Below are positions 1 to 5,421 of a stretch of 5,863 nt of DNA, piece after piece. The notes below the pieces were generated by a model. That model saw only the letters and a list, made by a program, of their open reading frames with translations. It was not told where the DNA came from and did no database searches. This DNA comes from a bacterium. Lineage in GTDB: Bacteria > Chlamydiota > Chlamydiia > Chlamydiales > 2-12-FULL-49-11. How positions within the stretch are numbered: the first letter of the stretch is position 1; every line of letters begins with the position of its first letter. The DNA lies in assembly GCA_022600215.1 (NCBI GenBank), contig JAHZKV010000026.1, forward strand, positions 1 to 5,863, read 5' to 3'. The translations under genes and the position numbers were made by a program.

Positions 1-86
1 AGTACAGTACACGGAATATTTTTTCCGGTTTTAGAACAGAATACGCGAGTCATGCCGCGCTTCTTTCCAATTAAAGTTAGAGACAT
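1..86 (-). CDS. rplC: 50S ribosomal protein L3, N-terminal fragment (runs off the window)
   Basis: The minus strand from the ATG at 84-86 encodes 28 residues, beginning MSLTLIGKKRGMTRVF, before leaving the window. The GKKRGMTRVF block followed by a short basic linker and IPCTV is the standard N-terminus of bacterial ribosomal protein L3, which binds 23S rRNA early in large-subunit assembly near the peptidyl transferase centre. The start is supported by AAAGGT at 93-98, 6 nt upstream. In Chlamydia rplC opens the S10 ribosomal protein operon and lies just downstream of fmt and cap1 (CT529), so its place here supports the chlamydial assignment. The gene is cut by the window edge, not broken. I am very sure of the identity despite the short length. 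Confidence 0.93.
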   Translation of the reverse strand, partial: MSLTLIGKKRGMTRVFCSKTGKNIPCTV

Positions 87-92
87 ACTATT

Positions 93-98
93 ACCTTT
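93..98 (-). promoter_or_regulatory. ribosome binding site of rplC
   Basis: AAAGGT on the minus strand lies 6 nt before the ATG at 84-86. It is a moderate Shine-Dalgarno match and fixes the L3 start. A similar AGGTAATAG context precedes fmt. Confidence 0.6.
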
Positions 99-118
99 AT
101 AGCAGTTTCCCTTCCCAT

Positions 119-152
119 AAAGAAGGCCAGTTTTTATTGTCGTTCCTTCTTT
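119..152 (-). other. 8-bp inverted repeat in the rplC leader
   Basis: AAAGAAGG (119-126) and CCTTCTTT (145-152) are perfect inverted copies separated by 18 nt, in the gap between the 66-residue membrane protein and rplC. On the minus strand the second arm is followed by ATGGG rather than a U-run, so it is a poor intrinsic terminator for the upstream genes. On the plus strand it is followed by only two more T. It could be an RNA structure in the leader of the S10 operon, an operator, or chance. I saw no convincing -35/-10 pair in this gap; TTGCAT, about 18 nt before TAAAAA, is the best and is weak. Confidence 0.35.
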
Positions 153-187
153 TTACAGAATTTACGCTAAGTTATGCAAAGATCGTA

Positions 188-388
188 TCAAATGTGTTCA
201 TTTTCAGACAAGGCTTTTTTTCTGTTTTTTTCTGCTATCGTGGTTTTCTCTTCATAAAGAGCACGAACTTCCCCTTTAATTGCATACACTTTTATTTGAG
301 CTATCATAAAAGATGTTGCAAGCGCTCCTGCTATAAAGAGGAAAATCAACAAATCCCTAGTAAAATATTTTTTGCCCTCAGCTTTCAT
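188..388 (-). CDS. small single-pass membrane protein of unknown function (66 residues)
   Basis: The frame starts at the ATG at 386-388, inside the last codons of the upstream membrane protein gene, overlapping it by 11 nt (378-388), and ends at a TGA at 188-190. The protein has a short basic N-terminus (KAEGKKYFTR), one hydrophobic helix at about residues 12-36, and a charged tail (about 38-66) rich in Glu, Lys and Ala that is likely helical. This N-in, single-helix, charged-helix layout resembles small division or scaffold proteins such as FtsL or DivIC, but I see no family signature and do not claim that function. There is no good Shine-Dalgarno site at proper spacing, so translation is probably coupled to the upstream gene. 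The overlap, the plausible membrane topology and the shared strand argue that it is real. I do not recognise the gene. Confidence 0.6.
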   Translation of the reverse strand: MKAEGKKYFTRDLLIFLFIAGALATSFMIAQIKVYAIKGEVRALYEEKTTIAEKNRKKALSENEHI

Positions 389-1037
389 CGTCTAAAAAAT
401 ATTTTTCCTCTATCTTATCTAGCTTAAAAAAGGGAAGAGCTAAAAAAACCGCTAAATATAGGATAGTAACTATTGCAAGTGGCACCCCTTTTTCTTCCTT
501 CGAAGCTGCCACGCTCCTTTTCAAAAAATGAATTGCTGTTGCAGTTACATTCAAAAGAATAAACAGCTCTACCTTACTTATCGCATCATAAATAACCATC
601 GCCCTACGAGCGCTCACGTCTCCATTAGGTCTAGAATATATCTCTTTTTGTAGTGGCGAAAACCGCTTTCCCCTTTCTATTTTTAAGAGAACATACCTAG
701 AAAAATTAAATATTAATACAGATAAAAAAATTACTTTACTTAGCGTCGTAAGCAACGGCAGAGTTGGAAGTAAAAAAGTAAAGGTAAGGGAGCCTGCAGC
801 AAAGCCAATAAATTTATGTATGGACCTTTCCTTCCACTTAATAGGATCCATTATAGTCGTATTGACCTGTGCCTGCAAGAAGGAATAAAGAGAAATCCCG
901 CCAACAACGATAAAACAAGCCGCAGGACTTGGGGTATACTGCTGCAAAACAGTTAAAGCAGATGTTTTTTCTAGCTGCGTCATGAAAACAGTATAACGTA
1001 AAAAGAAAAATACACGCAAGAAGACTCCTGCGCGCAT
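378..1037 (-). CDS. multi-pass integral membrane protein of unknown function
   Basis: This protein of up to 219 residues has about five hydrophobic helices, at roughly residues 38-56, 77-96, 99-118, 153-171 and 185-204, separated by basic loops (KWKER, ERGKR, KRSVAASKEEKG). It ends in an acidic tail. I recognise no family, catalytic motif or signal peptide. The start is uncertain. The ATG at 1035-1037 is 17 nt after the upstream stop but has no Shine-Dalgarno site. A TTG at 1017-1019 has AGGAG 5 nt upstream. An ATG at 981-983 (residue 19) gives a more ordinary N-terminus, MTQLEKTS, but also lacks a ribosome site. The gene follows the cap1-like gene closely and its 3' end overlaps the 66-residue gene, so the three are probably co-transcribed. 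A hydrophobic multi-helix protein beside an Inc-like gene could itself be a membrane or inclusion protein; that is inference only. Confidence 0.72.
   Translation of the reverse strand: MRAGVFLRVFFFLRYTVFMTQLEKTSALTVLQQYTPSPAACFIVVGGISLYSFLQAQVNTTIMDPIKWKERSIHKFIGFAAGSLTFTFLLPTLPLLTTLSKVIFLSVLIFNFSRYVLLKIERGKRFSPLQKEIYSRPNGDVSARRAMVIYDAISKVELFILLNVTATAIHFLKRSVAASKEEKGVPLAIVTILYLAVFLALPFFKLDKIEEKYFLDDES
1025..1029 (-). promoter_or_regulatory. possible ribosome binding site favouring a TTG start at 1017-1019
   Basis: AGGAG lies 5 nt before an in-frame TTG (codon 7 of the longest frame), while the ATG at 1035-1037 has only an AT-rich stretch upstream. The motif is itself inside the longest reading frame, so it may be coincidental. 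Confidence 0.35.
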
Positions 1038-1054
1038 CTAAAATCTAAAAGAAT

Positions 1055-2095
1055 TTATTGTTTTGTCTCCACTTCTGCAGACAGCTCAGCTAAATACTCG
1101 TCTAACGTTTGACCATGCCCTTCCGCTACCATCACATCCCTACCATTTACACGCTGTATATAACAAACCCCCTCTCTACCTGAAGGATCCACATCACGCA
1201 TTCTAACTTTAGAGTCAGAGTCAATTAAGTACTCTCTAGAGATAGACCAATCTTCATGCTTCTTGAGTTGATAATGCATCCAAGCATTTTCCAGATCATC
1301 TGGATTTCTCTGCTCTTGCTTTAACACTTCTACTGTAGATTGTCCGGCAAAAGGAGATTCCGCCGCAAGCTCTTCTTGAAGAATTCTCGCTTTCTCCAAC
1401 TCTCTATATTTATGTACCATTAAACCAAGAGCCATACAAATAGCACCTATCTCCATTGCTTTGGCAACCACTGGCTGAGCATCTACATCATGGCCAAATT
1501 TCTTTACAATTTTAAAGACTATCTTCAAGGCACCAAAAATTGCCCCAACTAATATAACCACACACTGCGCTCGCTCCGTTCTATCTTCCGCTTTTGTTAA
1601 GTCTACATAGACTTTTGGCATTGTTTTTCCAAGCTTTATTACACCAGATGCTGTTTCGAAATGACCAAAACCCACTTTAACAAAAGCTGGCAACTCTACG
1701 CAGTCAAGCCATTTGTCCGCTGCTTTAGCTACTTTCACGGTAGATCCAGCAAGATGGAAGGATGCTTTTCCTAGCGCCTTCCAAGCCTCTTTATCATCTC
1801 TTTTTTGTGCGACGCTTTGTGCAGCGGCTGCAAACTTCCTTCCCTGAGCTGGCAATCCTCTTACAACACTTACTGTATGTGCAACACCAAATCCATCCAG
1901 AACTGTTTGCACATCTTTATTTCCCTCATACCCAGGAACATGTTTCTTAGCTAAACCATCTACAGCGCGAAGCGCTTGCGGGTCGCAAGCTACTGCTGCT
2001 GCCGACCAGCACCTTCCTTCACGTGGAAAATCAACACTTAAACACTTACCTCTATTTTCATCCGTAGAATGTCTTGCCCTAACCACTGCTCCCAT
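1055..2095 (-). CDS. Inc-like hypothetical protein in the cap1 (CT529) position
   Basis: The protein has 346 residues. The frame can be opened at a GTG at 2120-2122, but the ATG at 2093-2095 is preceded at 6 nt by AAGGAGAG (2102-2109) and is the far better start. The N-terminal half (about 40-165) is Ala/Val/Lys-rich and probably helical. Two hydrophobic stretches at about 178-198 and 211-228 are separated by a short polar loop (FGHDVDAQP), forming a two-helix hairpin of the kind that defines chlamydial inclusion membrane (Inc) proteins. A charged helix follows (KYRELEKARILQEE, about 229-243), then a polar C-terminal region of about 100 residues. There is no cleavable signal peptide. In Chlamydia the gene between fmt and rplC is cap1/CT529, an Inc protein. 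Comparing from memory I see loose resemblance around a G-x-A-x-TV segment and in the hairpin plus Glu/Arg-rich helix, but no strong identity. Syntenic homology is plausible, not proven. If it is an Inc, it would be exported by type III secretion. Confidence 0.75.
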   Translation of the reverse strand: MGAVVRARHSTDENRGKCLSVDFPREGRCWSAAAVACDPQALRAVDGLAKKHVPGYEGNKDVQTVLDGFGVAHTVSVVRGLPAQGRKFAAAAQSVAQKRDDKEAWKALGKASFHLAGSTVKVAKAADKWLDCVELPAFVKVGFGHFETASGVIKLGKTMPKVYVDLTKAEDRTERAQCVVILVGAIFGALKIVFKIVKKFGHDVDAQPVVAKAMEIGAICMALGLMVHKYRELEKARILQEELAAESPFAGQSTVEVLKQEQRNPDDLENAWMHYQLKKHEDWSISREYLIDSDSKVRMRDVDPSGREGVCYIQRVNGRDVMVAEGHGQTLDEYLAELSAEVETKQ

Positions 2096-2101
2096 AAAAT
2101 T

Positions 2102-2109
2102 CTCTCCTT
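2102..2109 (-). promoter_or_regulatory. strong ribosome binding site of the cap1-position gene
   Basis: AAGGAGAG, 6 nt before the ATG at 2093-2095, is the best Shine-Dalgarno match in the window. It decides the start in favour of this ATG over the in-frame GTG 27 nt upstream, and suggests independent, efficient translation of the gene. Confidence 0.75.
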
Positions 2110-2117
2110 TTTCTTCT

Positions 2118-2131
2118 GACACCTACGTGTC
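2118..2131 (-). other. small perfect inverted repeat in the 5' leader
   Basis: GACAC and GTGTC flank a 4-nt loop, 22 nt upstream of the ATG at 2093-2095 and just before the purine-rich ribosome site. It could be a small leader hairpin affecting ribosome access or a short operator. With a 5-bp stem, chance is a real alternative. Confidence 0.3.
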
Positions 2132-2152
2132 GATAATCATTTATCTATCACA

Positions 2153-2172
2153 GGCAAGAGCTATCTCTTGCC
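2153..2172 (-). other. perfect 8-bp hairpin in the fmt to cap1-position gap
   Basis: GGCAAGAG (2153-2160), a 4-nt loop CTAT, and CTCTTGCC (2165-2172) form a perfect, compact hairpin, the strongest palindrome in the window. It lies 73 nt after the fmt stop. Neither strand has a U-run after it (the minus strand continues TGTGATAG), so it is not a textbook intrinsic terminator. It could be an atypical terminator or processing site ending the lpx-fmt transcript, a structure in the leader of the next gene, or an operator. Confidence 0.5.
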
Positions 2173-2187
2173 AACTTAAAAGAAAAT

Positions 2188-2214
2188 TCTATACAAATTC
2201 TTAATTTTAGGCAA
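2188..2214 (-). promoter_or_regulatory. candidate promoter for the cap1-position gene
   Basis: On the minus strand TATAGA (2188-2193) is a good -10 element. Upstream, TTGCCT (2209-2214, 15-nt spacer) or TTTGCC (2210-2215, 16-nt spacer) could serve as -35. The spacing is shorter than the ideal 17, so the match is moderate. If used, transcription would begin near 2181, giving a leader of about 85 nt that contains both inverted repeats. Confidence 0.35.
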
Positions 2215-2245
2215 ACATTTCACAAAGAACAGCCAAACAAATGAA

Positions 2246-3190
2246 CTACATAAACTTTGGCGCCACTGCACGCATTCCATTGATAAAACTTTTGGCATCC
2301 ATCGCCTTCTTATTTTGCAGCTGCACCTGTAAAATTTCTATCTCTCCATCTGGAAGTGCAATAACCCATCCAGACGATCGATCAAAAGAAAGAGTCGCAA
2401 ACTTCTCTGCACAATTTGTAGAAAGCTGCCGTGCCTGCAGTATTTTCATCGAAAGAGTCTCTTCCCCCACCTTGACCATGCAATACGCCCCGGGCTTTTC
2501 TCCAAACGCGCGTATTTTTTGCAATACTTTAGAGGCGCCCTCTTCCCAAGAAATTTCTGTATCAGCTTTCGTAAACTTCTTCGTAAAAGTTGGCGTGCCC
2601 TCTTGCAAAGCTTTTTTAACACTCCCTTTTTCGAAATCATCCAAACAAGCAAGCAATACTTTAGCTGCCTTCCCAAACATCCGTTTTTCGAGCAAGCTAT
2701 GATTTTCTCCCTCTTCCACCAACATTGTGTCATACTTAATCACTGCGCCAGCATCCATTGCTTTTACCATCTCAATAATTGCAATACCAATTTCTTTATC
2801 TCCATGAAGGAGAGCCGTACGCAAAGGTGCAGCGCCACGATATTTTGGTAAAGCCGACGGGTGAATATTAATTGGCATAAGGCGAGGTATAGCAAGGAGC
2901 TCTTCGCTAATAATTTCTCCATAAGAAACCACGACAAACAGATCGGGAGAAAACCCCCGAAGAACCCGGGCAAACTCACCTGTAGAAGCTTTTTCTGGCT
3001 GAAAAATAGGAATATCTAGATTGCGCTCCATGCAAAATTCTTTCACAGGAGTAGGAAGTAACTTTTTCTTTCGGTGTTTTGGACGATCAGGTTTTGTAAC
3101 CACAGCAACAATTTCCCTACCGTCATCGAGCATTGCCCGTAGCATTTCTACAGCAAAATCATCGGTTCCAAAAAATATAATTTTATTCAT
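2246..3190 (-). CDS. fmt: methionyl-tRNA formyltransferase
   Basis: Fmt transfers a formyl group from 10-formyl-tetrahydrofolate to the amino group of Met-tRNA(fMet) in the cytoplasm, preparing the initiator tRNA. The 314-residue product matches the family's usual length. The N-terminal formyltransferase fold begins IIFFGTDDFAV and has the KKLLPTPVK segment at about 42-50. The active-site block is NIHPSALPKYRGAAP (108-122), with catalytic N108 and H110 and the invariant Asp at D146 in KAMDAG; these correspond to E. coli N106, H108 and D144. The C-terminal tRNA-binding domain (about 205-314) shows the expected ISWEEGA..IRAF and KKAMDAKSF motifs. The start ATG is only 3 nt after the lpxA stop, with TAGG upstream, so it is the last gene of the lpx operon. 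The fmt-to-rplC neighbourhood is chlamydial. Nothing appears broken. Confidence 0.96.
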   Translation of the reverse strand: MNKIIFFGTDDFAVEMLRAMLDDGREIVAVVTKPDRPKHRKKKLLPTPVKEFCMERNLDIPIFQPEKASTGEFARVLRGFSPDLFVVVSYGEIISEELLAIPRLMPINIHPSALPKYRGAAPLRTALLHGDKEIGIAIIEMVKAMDAGAVIKYDTMLVEEGENHSLLEKRMFGKAAKVLLACLDDFEKGSVKKALQEGTPTFTKKFTKADTEISWEEGASKVLQKIRAFGEKPGAYCMVKVGEETLSMKILQARQLSTNCAEKFATLSFDRSSGWVIALPDGEIEILQVQLQNKKAMDAKSFINGMRAVAPKFM

Positions 3191-3193
3191 CTA

Positions 3194-4012
3194 TTACCTA
3201 CTTGCAGTGGCAATACTTTCTTCCGCGCTTTTACGGTATCCAGTAATTCCCTTTTCAGAAGTACTACAAAAACTCACCCAATTATCCACATGTTCACTTT
3301 GGGAAATAGATTCTAATATGCGCTCACGAGCATCTGACCACTTAAGACCCATCTTATAGGTAATACGGAATGCTTTATACAAATCTTTTTGAATTTGCGC
3401 AGGAAACTTTCGCCGCTTAATCCCCACAATATTTAGTCCCGCAACGCGGCAAGGATAACCAGAGCTCAAAGAAAAAGGAGGGAGATCAAATTGTACCATA
3501 GAGCCTCCACCAACCATTGCATGGTCTCCAATACGTAAGCGTTGAGCAATAGCGCACAATCCACCCAATATTACATGATCGCCCACTTTTACATGACCAG
3601 CAAGAGTAGCACCATTGGTCATAATCACGTGATTACCTACATGGCAATTATGTGCAACAAAGGCATAAGGCATGAGCAAGCAATTATCACCCACTCTCAC
3701 TACCGTACCCTCCCCGCAAGAAGAGTTAATCGAAACATATTCACGGATGTCACAATTTTTTCCAATTCTCACAAAGGTCTCTTCTCCACGAAAGGCTAAA
3801 TTAGTAGTAGGCGCTCCAATAGCAGAAAAAGATCCAATTTTTGTTCCCTCTCCAATCTCTACATTTCCCTCCACCGTCACATGGGACTTTAACTCCACAC
3901 CATCTTGCAAAGTAATTTCAGGGGAATCTAAAATGCAATAAGGGCCCACCACCACATTTTTTCCAATTTTTGCCCGTTTATGTACAATCGCCGTTCTGTG
4001 AATTTTTCCCAT
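3194..4012 (-). CDS. lpxA: acyl-[ACP]-UDP-N-acetylglucosamine O-acyltransferase
   Basis: LpxA catalyses the first step of lipid A synthesis, moving a 3-hydroxyacyl chain from ACP to UDP-GlcNAc in the cytoplasm as a trimer. The 272-residue length fits the family. The first about 190 residues are left-handed beta-helix hexapeptide repeats (HKRAKIG, VEIGEGTKIG, VKVGDHVILG, LRIGDHAMVG) and the rest is the helical C-terminal domain. The catalytic His is H121 in AHNCHVG (E. coli H125). H140 in TLAGH matches E. coli H144, and GIKRRKF at 197-203 matches the conserved RR. E. coli H160, in AVHQF, is replaced by A156 in AIAQR, an unusual loss in an otherwise ungapped alignment. G169 aligns with E. coli G173, the hydrocarbon-ruler position, which suggests room for a long acyl chain. 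The gene starts 6 nt after fabZ. Confidence 0.95.
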   Translation of the reverse strand: MGKIHRTAIVHKRAKIGKNVVVGPYCILDSPEITLQDGVELKSHVTVEGNVEIGEGTKIGSFSAIGAPTTNLAFRGEETFVRIGKNCDIREYVSINSSCGEGTVVRVGDNCLLMPYAFVAHNCHVGNHVIMTNGATLAGHVKVGDHVILGGLCAIAQRLRIGDHAMVGGGSMVQFDLPPFSLSSGYPCRVAGLNIVGIKRRKFPAQIQKDLYKAFRITYKMGLKWSDARERILESISQSEHVDNWVSFCSTSEKGITGYRKSAEESIATASR

Positions 4013-4018
4013 TAACCT

Positions 4019-4474
4019 TTATTCCTTTTCTTCTTTAAAAATTGAAAATGTCATTAACCCTTCCGCACACTTTCTTGAATTTACATGAACCTCTCCCCGA
4101 CATTTTCCTGCCATCGCAGATATATGCACCTCTTCCATTTTCATCACCATAGTATCACCAGGATACACAGGCCTTCGAAATTTAAAACTTTGCACGCCCA
4201 TTAATACTTTTAATCCAGAAACCCCTTTCTTCGTAATATAAATTGCCCCCACTTGAGCAAGAGATTCAATAATCAACACACCAGGCATAATAGGTTTTTC
4301 TGGGAAATGACCTTGAAAAAATGACTCTTCTGGATCTAATGTTTTTTCTGCAACAATCGTACCATTTACGGTGTCAAGGTCTAGCACTCTATCTACAAAT
4401 AAAAAAGGGGCTCTATGAGGAATATATTTTTGTATTTCCTCCTGATCCATCTTTATTTTGGTAAAAGTACTCAT
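4019..4474 (-). CDS. fabZ: 3-hydroxyacyl-[ACP] dehydratase FabZ
   Basis: FabZ dehydrates (3R)-hydroxyacyl-ACP to trans-2-enoyl-ACP in fatty acid elongation and competes with LpxA for the same substrate, which explains the pairing of the genes. The 151-residue protein is a single hot-dog domain of the usual length. It has the family blocks IPHRAPFLFVDRV (18-30), QGHFPEKPIMPGV (54-66) with catalytic H56, the catalytic Glu E70 in IIESLAQ, and KFRRPVYPGD (98-107). Its ATG overlaps the lpxC stop by 4 nt (ATGA at 4471-4474) and has GGAG 8 nt upstream, so translation is coupled to LpxC. An internal ATG at residue 9 (MDQEEIQKYIPHR) is possible, but the overlapping start with its ribosome site is preferred. 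Confidence 0.96.
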   Translation of the reverse strand: MSTFTKIKMDQEEIQKYIPHRAPFLFVDRVLDLDTVNGTIVAEKTLDPEESFFQGHFPEKPIMPGVLIIESLAQVGAIYITKKGVSGLKVLMGVQSFKFRRPVYPGDTMVMKMEEVHISAMAGKCRGEVHVNSRKCAEGLMTFSIFKEEKE

Positions 4475-5361
4475 GAGTTTAGCTCCATTTTTTCACGAAG
4501 TAATTTTGCAAAAGCAGTATTTAAAGCATGACCACTTTTGATTCCGATAAAGCTTGCCACGACTTTTTTGCCTGTTAAAGCAAGATCACCAATGGTATCA
4601 AGGACTTTATGCCTTGCCATCTCATTATCAAAACGAAGGCCCTCAGGGTTCATCACTTTTGCACCATCTAAAATGACTCCATGATCAAGACTTGCGCTCT
4701 TTAAAAGTCCCTGCGCTATCAACGTCTCCACCTCTTGTTTCGGGGAAAAAGTTCTTGCAGGTGCGATGCTCTCTTTATAGGAATCTATTGTAGGATCAAA
4801 CTGCGCAAACTGCCCGCCAAGCAATGGATGGCCAGGATAAGAAAGAGTATAACTATATTTCAAGGACTTTGAGGGGAGTGCAATAATTTGCATATCACGA
4901 TCGCAAAGAAATAAAGGCTCTTGTAAATGGTACTCAAGAAAAGTTTCCTCTTGCTCCACCACTCCAGCTCCTTCGAAAAATTCCACAAAAGGAAGTGCGC
5001 TTCCATCAAAAATAGGAATCTCCCCACCATTTAAGGATATCAAAGCATTGTCAATACCACATCCACTAAGAGCAGAAAGCAAATGTTCTACGCATACAAT
5101 TTGAAATAGATCATTCCCTAAAATGGTACAGCGTGGCGTTGCAAACAAGTTATCTGTAGTTGCACTAATTATTGGTGCCCCATCTATATCTATTCTTTGG
5201 AAAGAAACACCAGAACCTGCTTTTGCCGGGGTAATAGTCACTTCAACCTGCGCCCCAGTAAATAATCCATTCCCAGAAAAGGTGACACTTTTTGCAAGGG
5301 TTTTTTGCTTTTGCTCAATGGTTTTAAACCATTTTTTTTCCACAAGCGTTTCTAAGCTCAT
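4471..5361 (-). CDS. lpxC: UDP-3-O-acyl-N-acetylglucosamine deacetylase
   Basis: LpxC is the zinc-dependent deacetylase of the committed step in lipid A synthesis, acting in the cytoplasm. The 296-residue protein keeps the full active site: VEHLLSAL (91-98) with general base E92 and zinc ligand H93, RHKVLDTIGDLAL (250-262) with zinc ligands H251 and D255, and SGHALN with H278. GGEIPIFDGSALPF (112-125) and APARTF (200-205) are also typical. The N-terminus runs about 14 residues beyond the usual start near QKTLAKSVTFSG. No ATG lies close to that point, so the ATG at 5359-5361 with AGG 8 nt upstream is the best start. It is the first gene of lpxC-fabZ-lpxA-fmt, behind a clear promoter. The four genes are spaced by a 4-nt overlap and gaps of 6 and 3 nt. 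Confidence 0.95.
   Translation of the reverse strand: MSLETLVEKKWFKTIEQKQKTLAKSVTFSGNGLFTGAQVEVTITPAKAGSGVSFQRIDIDGAPIISATTDNLFATPRCTILGNDLFQIVCVEHLLSALSGCGIDNALISLNGGEIPIFDGSALPFVEFFEGAGVVEQEETFLEYHLQEPLFLCDRDMQIIALPSKSLKYSYTLSYPGHPLLGGQFAQFDPTIDSYKESIAPARTFSPKQEVETLIAQGLLKSASLDHGVILDGAKVMNPEGLRFDNEMARHKVLDTIGDLALTGKKVVASFIGIKSGHALNTAFAKLLREKMELNS
4483..4486 (-). promoter_or_regulatory. ribosome binding site of fabZ inside lpxC
   Basis: GGAG lies within the last codons of lpxC, 8 nt before the fabZ ATG at 4472-4474. It supports the overlapping start over the internal Met at residue 9. Confidence 0.6.
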
Positions 5362-5388
5362 CCATAAAACCTATCTTTTATCTCGTAA

Positions 5389-5417
5389 ATACTAGTAAAA
5401 GCTCGAATTACATTCAA
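5389..5417 (-). promoter_or_regulatory. sigma70-type promoter of the lpxC-fabZ-lpxA-fmt operon
   Basis: On the minus strand TTGAAT (5412-5417) and TAGTAT (5389-5394) are separated by exactly 17 nt, a good match to the housekeeping consensus. They lie in the 60-nt gap between the DoxX stop and the lpxC ATG. Transcription would begin near 5382, leaving a leader of about 20 nt. Chlamydial sigma66 recognises sigma70-like elements, so this is the best candidate for driving the operon. The assignment is by pattern only. Confidence 0.5.
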
Positions 5418-5421
5418 GTTT

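Noticed and set aside
188..388. FtsL or DivIC identity for the 66-residue protein
   Set aside because: Only the general layout (short N-terminus, one helix, charged tail) matches. There is no leucine-zipper register I can support, and the gene is not in a division gene context.
137..427. Plus-strand open frame of 96 codons
   Set aside because: It is antisense to the 66-residue gene and the end of the five-helix gene, has no ribosome site, and has a low-complexity Phe/Ser/Tyr-rich product typical of the reverse of AT-rich coding DNA.
2096..2122. GTG start at 2120-2122 adding 9 residues to the Inc-like protein
   Set aside because: Those codons contain the AAGGAGAG ribosome site for the ATG at 2093-2095, so the longer form is unlikely.
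2153..2172. Intrinsic terminator of the lpx-fmt operon
   Set aside because: The hairpin is perfect but no U-run follows it on either strand, so I list it as a hairpin of unknown role rather than as a terminator.
2241..2702. Plus-strand open frame of 153 codons opposite fmt
   Set aside because: It is fully antisense to the well-supported fmt gene, its product shows no recognisable family, and there is no promoter or ribosome site.
2446..2979. Other minus-strand open frames within fmt
   Set aside because: They are out-of-frame shadows of fmt, Arg/Lys/Cys/Trp-rich, with no family features and no independent start signals.
3542..3941. Plus-strand open frames opposite lpxA
   Set aside because: They are antisense to hexapeptide-repeat DNA and have no recognisable products or ribosome sites.
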